Positions 1 to 9,743 of a stretch of 64,000 nt of DNA are shown piece by piece. Position 1 is the first letter of the stretch, and each line of letters begins with the position of its first letter. Source of the DNA: Fluviispira vulneris (GTDB taxonomy: Bacteria; Bdellovibrionota_B; Oligoflexia; Silvanigrellales; Silvanigrellaceae); contig NZ_JACRSE010000005.1 in assembly GCF_014281055.1 (NCBI RefSeq), positions 186,001 through 250,000 on the forward strand. Direction: 5' to 3'. The translations under genes were made by a program, and so were the position numbers. Under the pieces are notes generated by a model that saw only the letters and a list, made by a program, of their open reading frames with translations, was not told the DNA's origin and ran no database searches.

Positions 1-893
1 GTGCCATTACCCTCTCTTTTAAACCCATTTGGATCTAAGTATGGAATTTCAAAGCCAGGTGCTCCTATATCAACTCGTCCACTGCCATAGCGACTGCCCG
101 TTGATAATTGTGAAATATAAATATCCGGCGATCCTTTCTTATATGAGAGTGCTGCCACGCGAATAACAGGATCTTTTTCCTTGTTTTCTTTTGATCTCGG
201 TTTATATGCAGCTGGCCAGTATTGCTTTTCAGCAGGTAAATTATTTATATTTCTTCCATCATTTCCAACGGCTGCAATGATTAAGATATTATTTTCAGAA
301 CCAATTTTTTTAAGCAATTCATTCCATTCTGTCGCATTTTTAGTTCCAATATCTGCTCCTGAAATATTTAAAATATTTTCTTTTTTCATTTTATGTGCTT
401 CATCTACGGCATCATAAAACGAAGTAGGGTGTCCATTTGGAATTACAACTCTATTAATTATAGGTAATTCTGGAAAAATTCCTTTATAGTAACTTTTGCC
501 ATCAAAATAAAGACGCGATCCTATTATTGATGCCATAGCTGTTCCATGAATATAAGCAGGACTTTCAAGATCTTTTTTACTCACTGAACTGTGAACATGC
601 TCATAAGTATAAGAGATATTAAAACTTTCAAGAGGGTGAATAAACGAATCAATTATTGTAACAAATGGTTCGCGAAATTTAAAATACTTTAAGTTTTTAG
701 GAAACTTCATCTGTTCAAAATATTCAGGTCTGTAATCTTTATAGGATCTCACTTCCTGCTCTTCTAGATCTAACAGACTCAGATAATCTTCTGTTTTTTT
801 TCTCGTTTCTGCACTGACTTGGAGAGGATAACCAATTAAAATACAACCTAATAGTGTCAAAGTTGGAAAATGTATCTTTTGCTTTAATTTCAT
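1..893 (-). CDS. Subtilisin-like (S8) secreted serine protease, 3' end outside the window
   Basis: The visible 297 residues begin with a Sec-type signal peptide (hydrophobic residues 10-25, likely cleavage after VSA at 28). The peptidase S8 landmarks follow in order: the catalytic Asp in VTIIDS (D82), the catalytic His in HGTAMAS (H116) and the oxyanion Asn in AAVGNDG (N211). The window stops exactly at a GNGT tetrapeptide, where the catalytic GTS motif is expected, so the nucleophile itself cannot be seen. The start is an ATG at 893 preceded by a GGGG purine block. There is almost no room for a classical inhibitor prodomain (about 50 residues between signal and core). Role inferred: exported protease, for nutrition or predation-like lifestyle; the substrate is unknown. 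Confidence 0.85.
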   Translation of the reverse strand, partial: MKLKQKIHFPTLTLLGCILIGYPLQVSAETRKKTEDYLSLLDLEEQEVRSYKDYRPEYFEQMKFPKNLKYFKFREPFVTIIDSFIHPLESFNISYTYEHVHSSVSKKDLESPAYIHGTAMASIIGSRLYFDGKSYYKGIFPELPIINRVVIPNGHPTSFYDAVDEAHKMKKENILNISGADIGTKNATEWNELLKKIGSENNILIIAAVGNDGRNINNLPAEKQYWPAAYKPRSKENKEKDPVIRVAALSYKKGSPDIYISQLSTGSRYGSGRVDIGAPGFEIPYLDPNGFKREGNG

Positions 894-1148
894 ATTGCCC
901 CAAAAAAAATGAATTGAAAGATAATTCTTTCAATTCACACTTAAGCAATACGTATGCCAATTTTGTAATAATTTAATAAAAAATAAAAGTTTTTATTTTT
1001 ACTTATATTTATAAACAAAATAATGATAAATTTTTTATCCATAAAAATAGAATATATTAATATATTTATTTTAATGAGTTAATTCATTTTTTAAAAATGG
1101 TTGTAAAAAACTCTCTTCTTTTAAAAAATAAAATCTCTAAAAAATTAA
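894..1148. other. AT-rich intergenic stretch
   Basis: About 255 bases, very AT-rich, lying downstream of proS and upstream of the protease gene, both on the minus strand. It should hold the protease promoter. I found no RNA gene, no convincing hairpin with a T-run and no open frame of note. Confidence 0.5.
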
Positions 1149-2906
1149 TCATACATTATTATAATTCTTATATTCAGCAACTATTTCAGATTTTAAAACA
1201 TCAATAATTTCTGTAACTTTAATTTTTCTTGCTTCCATCCGATTGTCTCTGTACTTTAATTCTACACAACCTTCAGCAAGAGTTTTTGGTGAAACAATAA
1301 TTCTATATGGAATTCCAATAAGATCAGCATCGGCAAATTGGGAACCCGGTTTTTCATCTCTGTCATCAAATAACACTTCGTAACCTAAACCTGACAGAGT
1401 TTTATAAAGTTTTTCAGATTCTTCGCTCACAATCTCTTCTTTCCGATTGAGTGCACACAAATGAATTTCATACGGAGCAATCGGCAATGGTAAAATTGGG
1501 CCTCTGTCATCATGGCTTTCTTCAATAATAGCAGGAAGAAGACGTGTTATACCAATTCCATAACATCCCATAATAGGATATTGTTTTTTTCCGTTTTGAT
1601 CGAGAAAAGTACATTCCATATCTTTGGTATATTTTGTTCCTAAGTGAAATATATTTCCAATTTCAATCCCACGTGTTTCTTGCAATGGATTTTCACATAC
1701 TTCACAAGGATCACCTGCACGCGCAGCAGCAATATCACCAATAATCACCTTTTCTTTTTCAAATTCTTTTACAGTTGAAAGAAAATCTCTTTCTGCATTA
1801 AAATTTGTATAATGATAATCTTTTTCATTGGCACCTGTTACTAAATTTGTACTTTTTACAACAGTGTGATCTAAAATAACGTAACAGTTGTGCAGATTGA
1901 GTCCTATTGGTCCCGTGCTTCCAGCGACCGCGCCTGCTTTTACGAGATTTTCATGGGTTGCAGGGACAACTTCTGATTTGACTAAATTACGAACTTTTGC
2001 ACTGATAACATCGAGATCTCCGCGCACAAAAGAAACAACAGGTGTTCCAGAGAGTGTTTGGAAAATAACTGCTTTTGCAGTTTGATCTGGAGTTATCTGT
2101 AAAAATTTACTTAAGCCATCAATCGTTTTTTGGTTTGGCGTGTGAACTTTTTCAAGTTTTTCTAATTTATTTTTTTTAATAATAAATGGTGATGTTGCAA
2201 TTTCTTCGTTAGAACTTGTTTTACAATGTAAACAAGAAATGAGTTTATCTTCACCTGTTGGCACGAGCATTTGAAACTCATGTGAATATTTTCCACCAAA
2301 TACACCGTTATCGGACATAACACTAACGAAGTTTTTACAACCTGTGCGCTTATAAAAACGAATGTAAGCTGCATGCGCTCTGTCATAATATTCTTTGAGA
2401 TCCTCTTCTGTCGCATGAAAACTGTAAGCATCTTTCATAGTAAATTCACGCAAACGGACTAAGCCACCGCGTGGACGTGGCTCATCGCGGAATTTGGATT
2501 GGATCTGGTACATCATAAGAGGAAGTTGTCTGTAACTGGTAATTTCTGTGCGCGCTAAATAAACAACGGGTTCTTCGTGTGTCGGATTCAAGACCATCTG
2601 TTTTTCGTTGCGATCCTGAAAACGAATCATATCTTTGCCGAAAGTTTGGTAACGACCCGTTTCATCCCAAAGTTCTTTTGTTGCTGAACAAGGCATACGC
2701 ACTTCTTGGCCTTCAATCGCATTCATTTCTTCACGACAGATTTTTTCAATTTTTGCAACGCTTCTCATTCCAAGAGGGAGAAGACCATAAATTCCAGCTG
2801 AATACTGGCGCATATAACCTGCTCTTAACATAAATTTATGACTTGGAATTTCGGCATCACGTGGTGATTCTTTTACAGTTTTACCAACCAATTTTGACAT
2901 ACGCAT
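1149..2906 (-). CDS. proS: Prolyl-tRNA synthetase
   Basis: Charges tRNA-Pro with proline in the cytoplasm. The 585-residue protein has the bacterial-type layout: class II catalytic core starting with the RQYSAGIYGLLPLG region (about residues 34-46), motif 2 near FRDEPRPRGGLVRLREF (about 139-155), an inserted editing domain (about 225-405) bounded by CLHC and CEVC cysteine pairs, motif 3 GCYGIGITR (about 447-455) and a C-terminal anticodon-binding domain. I place the start at the ATG at 2906, which has GGAG nine bases upstream; a TTG five codons earlier is less likely. It is last in a same-strand run metG, HAD phosphatase, methyltransferase, proS with short gaps, so co-transcription is likely. 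Confidence 0.97.
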   Translation of the reverse strand: MRMSKLVGKTVKESPRDAEIPSHKFMLRAGYMRQYSAGIYGLLPLGMRSVAKIEKICREEMNAIEGQEVRMPCSATKELWDETGRYQTFGKDMIRFQDRNEKQMVLNPTHEEPVVYLARTEITSYRQLPLMMYQIQSKFRDEPRPRGGLVRLREFTMKDAYSFHATEEDLKEYYDRAHAAYIRFYKRTGCKNFVSVMSDNGVFGGKYSHEFQMLVPTGEDKLISCLHCKTSSNEEIATSPFIIKKNKLEKLEKVHTPNQKTIDGLSKFLQITPDQTAKAVIFQTLSGTPVVSFVRGDLDVISAKVRNLVKSEVVPATHENLVKAGAVAGSTGPIGLNLHNCYVILDHTVVKSTNLVTGANEKDYHYTNFNAERDFLSTVKEFEKEKVIIGDIAAARAGDPCEVCENPLQETRGIEIGNIFHLGTKYTKDMECTFLDQNGKKQYPIMGCYGIGITRLLPAIIEESHDDRGPILPLPIAPYEIHLCALNRKEEIVSEESEKLYKTLSGLGYEVLFDDRDEKPGSQFADADLIGIPYRIIVSPKTLAEGCVELKYRDNRMEARKIKVTEIIDVLKSEIVAEYKNYNNV

Positions 2907-2934
2907 TTTTAAGATCTCCAATTGTCTTTATTAT

Positions 2935-3840
2935 TTAGATACTTTCTTTTTGTAGCAATTCTTCTAATAGAATACTAGCTCCTCCAAGATGATCTTTCAT
3001 TGATAAAAATTCTTTTTCAGCAGTCTCTAAATTGTTACCTCTGCGAATACACGTGATCAATCTATTTTTGGGAGTATGAGTAGAAGGAACAAATTCTGTT
3101 GCAGTTACTTCATAGCCATTTGCCCGAGTTAAACTGATACGAAACATATCAGTAAACTGTGCAGCAATCTCTCTCCTAACCTGTGGGGTATTAAAAACGG
3201 GAGTGAGTGGATGTGTTATTTTATTTTCTTTCCATTTACGCGCAAGCTCTGCTTGGCAACATGGCGCAACGGCGATAAAATCAGCTTTTTCTTTAATTGC
3301 AAGCGCTAAAGCCATATCTGTTGCCGTATCACACGCATGCAAAGCAATCACTGCATTTGGTCTTTTTTCATGTGTCCATTTATAGGTAAATAATGAAGCT
3401 GTTTCGAATTTTAAAATATCTGAAAATCCTAAATTTTGCGCTCTTTGCTTACAATCATTTATTATTTTTGTGTTTGTATCGACACCGATAATTTCGACTG
3501 AGTGATTCCATTTTTCTTTAAAGCACCAAGCCAATAAAAAAGTAAGATAAGATTTTCCACAACCTGCATCAAGAATGCGCACAACTTTATGTCGCTTAAT
3601 CAGTTCTGCAAAATGCTCTTCAAGCAAATTGAACATATGATTTATTTGAATAAATTTCTTAACATTGTCTTGTGACATGGAAGCATCGGAATTTAAAAGT
3701 CCAAGCGAACGCAATAATTTAGGTGCATTGAGAGGAGTGATTGTATAATTTTTCTCTCCCATTAATTTTTTAATTTTTTCCGTTGTCCAATATTTTTGTG
3801 CACGAATAGCGAAGTTTTCAGGTTGTAATTCTAAAGTCAT
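2935..3840 (-). CDS. Class I SAM-dependent methyltransferase (GSTCD/METTL25-like)
   Basis: A 301-residue Rossmann-fold methyltransferase. The SAM-binding motif I is clear as VRILDAGCGKSYLTF (about residues 86-100), with an acidic motif II (IIGVDTN). The segment VIALHACDTATD followed by VAPCCQ is characteristic of the family related to eukaryotic GSTCD/METTL25, whose bacterial substrates are not settled. It lies 6 bases after the HAD phosphatase stop and 28 bases before proS, so it is part of that transcription unit. The Shine-Dalgarno sequence is weak, which fits translation coupled to the gene upstream. Target molecule unknown; RNA or protein are both possible. Confidence 0.8.
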   Translation of the reverse strand: MTLELQPENFAIRAQKYWTTEKIKKLMGEKNYTITPLNAPKLLRSLGLLNSDASMSQDNVKKFIQINHMFNLLEEHFAELIKRHKVVRILDAGCGKSYLTFLLAWCFKEKWNHSVEIIGVDTNTKIINDCKQRAQNLGFSDILKFETASLFTYKWTHEKRPNAVIALHACDTATDMALALAIKEKADFIAVAPCCQAELARKWKENKITHPLTPVFNTPQVRREIAAQFTDMFRISLTRANGYEVTATEFVPSTHTPKNRLITCIRRGNNLETAEKEFLSMKDHLGGASILLEELLQKESI

Positions 3841-3846
3841 TTAATA

Positions 3847-4686
3847 TTATTTACTCACATTGTATAAGCGTTCTAAGAAGACGGCAACGCCATCTGCATC
3901 ATTTGAAACTGTTTTTGCCTTTGCAAATTGCAAAGCATATTGATCGGCATTTCCCATAGCCACACCGAGACCTGCAGATTTAAGCATTTCTGCATCATTC
4001 TGCCCATCCCCAAAAGCAATCACATCCTTAACTTCAATTCCCAAATGTTCACACACCAAGGTCATTGCAGTGCCTTTGTTTGCATTCGAAGCTCCGACTT
4101 CAATCCATGGCCAGCCATTGAAAGTACAAAATTGAATTTTTGACATAAAATATTCATCTTGATCTTTTAAAAAAGCTTCACGATTGCTTTCTGGGGTCAA
4201 GAGGATTAAAAAGCTGATTACTTGTTCTTCTGGGGGATTTTCTATATCCAATTCAAGAACTTCGCTATCATAATGTGTGGTAAATTTATCGACATCAATT
4301 GCATTTGGATATAAACAATAGAAACCTCTTGAAGTATCTACTAATAAGTTTTGGATACTATATTGTGGATTCCCATTTAAAATCATTTTGCATCTATCAA
4401 AAATAAGATCACGATATTTATTTTCGAGATACGTAAGAGACATTGAATAACCATCTCTACTTTTTTTAATATCACTGCCATTTAAAGTAATAATTGGTGT
4501 ATTTAAATTCAGTTTTTCTGTAACCTTATTAACTGATTTAATAGTTCTACCAGTTGCAATAACAACATGAATTCCCTGATCAATAAATGCATTGAGACAA
4601 TCTAAATTCTTTTGTGATATTTCTTTTTTCGAATTTAATAAAGTTCCATCTAAATCAACAAAAATTGCTTTATATCCAAAACTCAT
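3847..4686 (-). CDS. HAD-superfamily Cof-type phosphatase
   Basis: A 279-residue cytoplasmic phosphohydrolase of the Cof/IIB subfamily. Motif I is FVDLDGTLLNS near the N-terminus (nucleophile Asp about residue 11), motif II lies in VVIATGR, and the C-terminal motif IV is GDGQNDAEML, with the large C2 cap between them. Cof proteins dephosphorylate sugar phosphates, FMN or PLP; the substrate cannot be read from sequence. The start ATG at 4686 has AGGGGA four bases upstream. It lies about 48 bases downstream of metG on the same strand. Confidence 0.9.
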   Translation of the reverse strand: MSFGYKAIFVDLDGTLLNSKKEISQKNLDCLNAFIDQGIHVVIATGRTIKSVNKVTEKLNLNTPIITLNGSDIKKSRDGYSMSLTYLENKYRDLIFDRCKMILNGNPQYSIQNLLVDTSRGFYCLYPNAIDVDKFTTHYDSEVLELDIENPPEEQVISFLILLTPESNREAFLKDQDEYFMSKIQFCTFNGWPWIEVGASNANKGTAMTLVCEHLGIEVKDVIAFGDGQNDAEMLKSAGLGVAMGNADQYALQFAKAKTVSNDADGVAVFLERLYNVSK

Positions 4687-4734
4687 AGATTCCCCTGTTG
4701 CTGTACAAAAAATAATTTTTATAGAAGCTATAAT

Positions 4735-6717
4735 TTAAGTTAACAAAGCACCTTCTTTTAGATTTTCTGGGAGATAAATCGGACTCACTTTACCATCTGC
4801 AGTGTCCGTTGCAAGCATCATTCCTTCACTCATACCAAACTTCATTTTCCGAGGTGCTAGATTGCTTACAATTATCACTTTACGATTTGCTATTTCTTCA
4901 GGTTTAACCCATTCTCTAATTCCAGAAAATATTTGTCTTTCACCAAGAGTCCCTAATGAAACAATGAGTCTTAATAATTTTTCTGATCCTTCTACATATT
5001 CAGCACTTAAAACTGTGCCAACATGCATTTGTACTTTAGCAAAATCCTGAATAGGGATAATATTTGGATTTTCAACTGATGCTTCTTTTTTATTATCCAC
5101 TTTAATTATTTTCTTTGCTTCAGGTTTCACACTCGCACTTTCATTTGCAGGTTTCATTTTTAGCATTTCTGCTGCAATGTCAAGACGAGCATAGAGTTTA
5201 GGAATTTCCTTCAAACTAAATTCACTCTGAATTGCAAAAAACTCTTGTGCTCTCGCATATGAGTGACTGAAGTCAGAAGTATCTTCACCTATACTTTGTA
5301 AGAGCTCATTCATTTTTTTAGGAAAAAATGGATAGGCTAAATATCCCGCGACGCGCAAAACTGCAATACTCGAAGCAATAATATTTGCTAATTGTAGCTG
5401 ACTTTCCGCTTCATTCTTTTTTGCAATATCCCATGGTTTTTGCTGAGCAATATGTTTGTCAGTGAGCGAAATAAGCGACCAAATTTCATTCATCACATCG
5501 GCAATTCTAAATTCATCAAAAGCAATTTGTACATTTTTTACTGCATTTTTGCAGGCAATTCCAATTTCTTTTTGTTCTTCTAATAATAAATTATGAGCAA
5601 ATTTTGGAATTTTATTTGCAAAATACTTTTCCACCATTGTCAAAGTTCTTGATAAAAGATTTCCAATTCCATTTGCTAAGTCGGAGTTGTATCTTTCAAG
5701 ATAGGATTTCCATGAAAATTCAATATCTTCACCAGGATTTGTTGCTCTAAAAAAATAATTTACAAAAGTATCGCGACCAAAATGCAAGATTTGTTCCACA
5801 TTGATACCATTCCCTAAACTCTTCGACATCTTATGTGAGTCTTGAAGTATCCATCCTGTAATCAGTAATTTTGGTAAAGGAATATCGAGAGATAAACACA
5901 TCGCAGGCCAAAATATACCATGAAACTTAAGGATGTCTTTTCCTAAAATATGGTGTGCATTTTGCCAATATGCACTTGAATGCGCTTTTTCAATTCCACC
6001 AATACCAGTTACATAGTTTGGCAATGCGTCGAACCAAACATAAGCAACATGCTCAGAATCAAAAGGTAGCTCAACCCCCCAAGATAAACGAGATTTTGGA
6101 CGAGAAATACTGAGATCAGAGTCTAAGTTTTCCAGCATTCCTAAAAGTTCATTAATGTATCTTTCTTGGTGAGTGATTTGTCCTTTAGCAATCAAATCTT
6201 TTAACTGCTCACGATATTTTGAAGTTTTAAAGAAATAATTTTTTTCTTTTCTAAGTTCAGTTGGAATTTTGTGGACTAGGCAATTATTATTCTCATCTCT
6301 TTCACTATTGGTTAAATATCCTTCACATTTATAGCAATAATAACCTTCATGTTCTCCAAAATAAATATCGCCTTTTTTATAACAATAATTCAAAATATTT
6401 TGCACATTTTTTATATGATCTTTATCAGTTGTTCTTATAAATATATCATTATTTATTTCAAATCGCGCAAACTCATTTTTCCATAGAACGGCCATTTCAT
6501 CGACTAACTGTTGAGGAGATTTATTTAGTTCTTTAGCTTTTGTTTCAACAGCTTCGCCATGTTCATCGAGACCGGTTAAAAATTTAACTTTTGCTCCACG
6601 CTGCTCATAATGAGTCTTTAATATGCTTGCTAAAATAGTAGCATAAACATGTCCTGCATGTGGAGTTCCATTTGCATAATAAATTGGAGTTGTAAAATAT
6701 TTATAACAATCTGTCAT
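4735..6717 (-). CDS. metG: Methionyl-tRNA synthetase with C-terminal tRNA-binding domain
   Basis: Charges tRNA-Met, including the initiator. The 660-residue class I enzyme shows the HIGH signature as HAGH (residues 20-23) and KMSKS at 296-300. A zinc-knuckle-like insertion has a CYKC pair near residue 128-131 but only a single further Cys (about 146), so it may be a partly degraded knuckle. The helical anticodon domain follows, then a linker rich in Lys and Glu (about 525-555) and an EMAP-II/Trbp111-like tRNA-binding domain (about 555-660, with MHVGTVLSAE). It starts about 100 bases downstream of rpoZ after a terminator-like hairpin. Confidence 0.97.
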   Translation of the reverse strand: MTDCYKYFTTPIYYANGTPHAGHVYATILASILKTHYEQRGAKVKFLTGLDEHGEAVETKAKELNKSPQQLVDEMAVLWKNEFARFEINNDIFIRTTDKDHIKNVQNILNYCYKKGDIYFGEHEGYYCYKCEGYLTNSERDENNNCLVHKIPTELRKEKNYFFKTSKYREQLKDLIAKGQITHQERYINELLGMLENLDSDLSISRPKSRLSWGVELPFDSEHVAYVWFDALPNYVTGIGGIEKAHSSAYWQNAHHILGKDILKFHGIFWPAMCLSLDIPLPKLLITGWILQDSHKMSKSLGNGINVEQILHFGRDTFVNYFFRATNPGEDIEFSWKSYLERYNSDLANGIGNLLSRTLTMVEKYFANKIPKFAHNLLLEEQKEIGIACKNAVKNVQIAFDEFRIADVMNEIWSLISLTDKHIAQQKPWDIAKKNEAESQLQLANIIASSIAVLRVAGYLAYPFFPKKMNELLQSIGEDTSDFSHSYARAQEFFAIQSEFSLKEIPKLYARLDIAAEMLKMKPANESASVKPEAKKIIKVDNKKEASVENPNIIPIQDFAKVQMHVGTVLSAEYVEGSEKLLRLIVSLGTLGERQIFSGIREWVKPEEIANRKVIIVSNLAPRKMKFGMSEGMMLATDTADGKVSPIYLPENLKEGALLT

Positions 6718-6736
6718 TTCTGCTCTCTTTCAATTC

Positions 6737-6780
6737 AAAATAAAAAACTGGACACCGCATGGAATACAGTATCCAGTTTA
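6737..6780 (-). terminator. Rho-independent terminator after rpoZ
   Basis: On the minus strand, AAACTGGATAC (6779-6769) pairs with GTGTCCAGTTT (6755-6745), one G-U wobble, and is followed by a T-rich run. It lies between the rpoZ stop and the metG start, so metG probably needs its own promoter or receives read-through. Confidence 0.75.
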
Positions 6781-6817
6781 ACGTAAATCTCATGCCTAAA
6801 CAGGAAAAAAAATGTTC

Positions 6818-7045
6818 TTATTTAATACGACCTGGTAGTCTGAGACCGGGAACAATCTCAGCATTTTTAATGCCGACTTTTCCAGCAGCAATTTCGCGCA
6901 ATGCGGTCACTGCTTCTTTGTTTTTGCATTCAACAAGAGCATCACTTCCCTTTTGAAGTTGACGCATACGACGAGCCGCCAGCATAACAACAACAAAGCG
7001 GTTTGGAATTTGATCGAGGCAATCTTGAACTGAAATACGAGCCAT
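6818..7045 (-). CDS. rpoZ: RNA polymerase omega subunit
   Basis: A 75-residue protein opening [17 protein letters not shown] and continuing through [12 protein letters not shown], which matches the conserved N-terminal half of RpoZ, the small subunit that helps assemble beta-prime into RNA polymerase and in many bacteria contributes to ppGpp sensing. The start at 7045 is fixed by AAAGGAAG six bases upstream; a longer upstream reading frame has no comparable ribosome site. A hairpin terminator follows. The C-terminal tail (GLRLPGRIK) is short, as usual in the family. Confidence 0.93.
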   Translation of the reverse strand: MARISVQDCLDQIPNRFVVVMLAARRMRQLQKGSDALVECKNKEAVTALREIAAGKVGIKNAEIVPGLRLPGRIK

Positions 7046-7232
7046 GTTGCTTCCTTTAAAAAAGAGCAAAAGGTGAGTGAAGATACTGCACAAGCAGCGA
7101 TCCTTTCTTTGTAGCAATAGCTCAAGCATGCGTCAACACGTTTTTATTTTAGTGGTTGGAATTTTGGCTCAGTTTTCCTAACATCATATGGACGAAAGAA
7201 TGAAGCGTTAAAAAGCGCTCTAGGAGAAATAA

Positions 7233-8813
7233 ATGAACTCGCGGTTTTCTAGTAAAAGAATAATAATATCAATTGTTTCAATATCTGCCGTGGCTTTTGC
7301 CATTTATCAGGCTCAAAATTCAAGTAATGAGAATGATTTAAAAAATGCCAAAGAGAAAAAAAGCACTCTCTATGCAGCCTTCGATTCCAAAATACAATCA
7401 GGCGATCCACGTTTGATTGGCAGCGATCCAAATAGCCAATATATTGAAAATTTAAGATTTTTACCTCTGATCGGTTTTGATGAAAATGGCAAACTGCAGA
7501 ACTTTTTAGCTGATGAAATTATCCCTGTCTCAAATAAGTCTTGGCTAATAAAGCTCAAAAAAAACATTAAGTTTAACAATGGCTCCACTCTCACAGCTGA
7601 TGATGTCGTAGCTACCTATAATGCCATAATGAATCCAGAAAAAAACTTTCCCCCAAGCCCAAGAAAAGCTGCATTTAATAGCGTCACAGTCTTTAAAGCC
7701 AAAACTCCAGACGAAATTCTTATCGAATTAAAGGAGCCTGATGCCGCTTTTTTAAACAATCTTGTTATAGGAATCCTACCAAAAGAGGCAATATTAACAG
7801 CAGGTCCCAATAAAGTTGACAATCAAGGCTATGAAAGTGGCCCCTACATATTGAAAAAAGCGGATGCAACCAACTGGCTTCTCTCCCGTAATGAAAATTA
7901 TACTTTCTCTGAAAAACCTAAAATGGAAAATCTTAATTTTAAAATTATTACGGACAGCGGAACAAGGTATGCAGCTCTCATTAAAGGGGATATTGATCTT
8001 GCACAAAATGCAATTGATCCAGATAAAGTTGCACTCATTCAAAAATCAATGAACGATAAATTTCAGATTTTGAGCGCCCCAAAATTAGCAACTACATATT
8101 TAGCTTTTAATTTTCGTGACCCTATTTTTAGTAATTTAAAAGTAAGGCAAGCGATTGCTTATGCTATTGATCGAAAAAGTTTATTGCAGTTCCGCTTACA
8201 AGGACAAGGGACTTTAGCAAAAGGCATGTTTCCAGCAAATAATTTTTATTATGACAATTCTCTTCCAGAAATTCAGTATGATCCGCAAAGAGCAAAAACC
8301 CTGCTAAAAGAAGCAAATATTCAAGATCCAATTACTTTTGCCATTAAAGTTTCAAGTAGCAATAAATCAACTGTTGAAATTGCAAAAGCAATTGCAGCAA
8401 ATTTAAAAGATGTAGGTTTTCAACCAACTGTAGAAATGCTAGAAAACAGTGTATTTTTAGACCAGTTAAAAAAAGGTGTGGCGAGTGTTTGGCTCTCTCC
8501 ATGGGTAGGATTTAAAGATCCCGATCACTTACGTTTTGTCTTTGCATCCAACATGGTTGCACCTGCTGGTGGGAACCGAGGAGCATATTCCAATCCAAAT
8601 ATAGATGATCTTTTACAAGAAGGACGAGAAGAAATAATCCCAGAAAAAAGAAAAATCATATACGATCAAGCTCAACAATTGCTCTCAGCAGAATTGCCTT
8701 ATGTTTACCTATGGCATAGTTTAAATATAGCTGTGACTGGAAAAAATATAGAAGGTTATAAACTTTACGCAGACGGTAGGTACTGGTCAATCGTCAACGT
8801 AACAAAAAATTAA
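7233..8813 (+). CDS. Peptide/nickel-type ABC transporter substrate-binding protein (SBP family 5)
   Basis: Periplasmic binding protein of 526 residues. The N-terminus has basic residues followed by a hydrophobic stretch (about 9-24) with no lipobox Cys, so it is either a cleavable signal or a membrane anchor. The body matches the OppA/DppA/NikA family: GDPRLIGSDPNSQYIENLRF early on, GSTLTADDVVATYN (about 115-130), and the repeated VRQAIAYAIDRKSL signature near residue 305. It is followed at once by two permease genes, so the three form one importer operon. Start ATG at 7233 has TAGGAG upstream. Ligand unknown; short peptides are the commonest in this family. Confidence 0.92.
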   Translation: MNSRFSSKRIIISIVSISAVAFAIYQAQNSSNENDLKNAKEKKSTLYAAFDSKIQSGDPRLIGSDPNSQYIENLRFLPLIGFDENGKLQNFLADEIIPVSNKSWLIKLKKNIKFNNGSTLTADDVVATYNAIMNPEKNFPPSPRKAAFNSVTVFKAKTPDEILIELKEPDAAFLNNLVIGILPKEAILTAGPNKVDNQGYESGPYILKKADATNWLLSRNENYTFSEKPKMENLNFKIITDSGTRYAALIKGDIDLAQNAIDPDKVALIQKSMNDKFQILSAPKLATTYLAFNFRDPIFSNLKVRQAIAYAIDRKSLLQFRLQGQGTLAKGMFPANNFYYDNSLPEIQYDPQRAKTLLKEANIQDPITFAIKVSSSNKSTVEIAKAIAANLKDVGFQPTVEMLENSVFLDQLKKGVASVWLSPWVGFKDPDHLRFVFASNMVAPAGGNRGAYSNPNIDDLLQEGREEIIPEKRKIIYDQAQQLLSAELPYVYLWHSLNIAVTGKNIEGYKLYADGRYWSIVNVTKN

Positions 8814-8822
8814 AGAATTATT

Positions 8823-9743
8823 ATGTTAAAAGTCCTTTTCCAACGTTTCTTACAATTGCTATTTGTTTTATGGGGAATTTCAACAATTATTTTTTTTCTA
8901 CAAAGAATGATTCCTGGAAGCCCTGCAGATAGTATATTAGGAGCAGATGCCTCTGAAATAGATAAAGCTGAATGGCTCACTCGTTTTGGTTTAGATTTAC
9001 CTCTATGGAAACAATATTATTATTTTATTATTAATTTAATCCAAGGTGATTTAGGAAATAGTTACCATGATTTCACTCCTGTGATGGAAATAATTCTTCC
9101 AAGACTATGGCAAACAATGCAACTTGCATCCATTGCTTTTATTTTTTCCCTTCTTTTAGCAACTTTTTTCGGCATGATAAGCGCAGCTAAAGCTGGAAAG
9201 TTTGCCGATAAAACTTCAGCAATTGTTTCTTTACTTGCAATATCGGCTCCTAGTTTTATTATTGGTCCTATTTTAATGTGGATATTCTCTGTTAAACTTG
9301 CAATATTTCCATTGCTCGGCAATGAAGGAGCATCTTCATTCGTTTTACCTGCAATCACACTCGGAGCATCTTTAGCTGCTTTTTCAAGTAGAATGATCCG
9401 CAGTGGAATCGTTGATGTTCTTCAGGAAGATTATATTCGTACTGCAAAAAGCAAAGGACTTTCAGCCTTTCAGATCTTAACAAAACATGCACTACGAAAT
9501 GCATTTCTCCCAACTCTCACAATTTTAGGAATGCAACTTGGGGTCCTTCTTAGTGGAGCTGTTATTACTGAGCAAATATTTAATTGGCCAGGATTAGGCA
9601 GTCTTGTTGTTGAGGCCGTTCAACAAAGAGAATATAATGTCGTCTCAGGATGCGTTATTGTTATGGCTACTATATACGTCATTTGTAACCTTATTGTAGA
9701 TATTCTTTATCGCATTTTCGACCCGAGGGTTCGTTTTTCATGA
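8823..9743 (+). CDS. ABC transporter permease, DppB/OppB type
   Basis: A 306-residue inner-membrane permease with about six transmembrane helices. It has the family's N-terminal signature (LQLLFVLWGISTIIFFLQRMIPG, typical DppB start) and the EAA-loop region DYIRTAKSKGLSAFQILTKH (about 205-224) that docks on the ATPase. The C-terminal FDPRVR motif is usual for the family. It follows the binding-protein stop by 9 bases and overlaps the next permease by the ATGA tetranucleotide, which implies translational coupling. Confidence 0.93.
   Translation: MLKVLFQRFLQLLFVLWGISTIIFFLQRMIPGSPADSILGADASEIDKAEWLTRFGLDLPLWKQYYYFIINLIQGDLGNSYHDFTPVMEIILPRLWQTMQLASIAFIFSLLLATFFGMISAAKAGKFADKTSAIVSLLAISAPSFIIGPILMWIFSVKLAIFPLLGNEGASSFVLPAITLGASLAAFSSRMIRSGIVDVLQEDYIRTAKSKGLSAFQILTKHALRNAFLPTLTILGMQLGVLLSGAVITEQIFNWPGLGSLVVEAVQQREYNVVSGCVIVMATIYVICNLIVDILYRIFDPRVRFS

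Noticed and set aside
739-960. 73-residue minus-strand frame at the start of the protease gene
   Set aside because: Overlaps the signal peptide and N-terminus of the subtilisin-like gene in another frame; no domain and no ribosome site.
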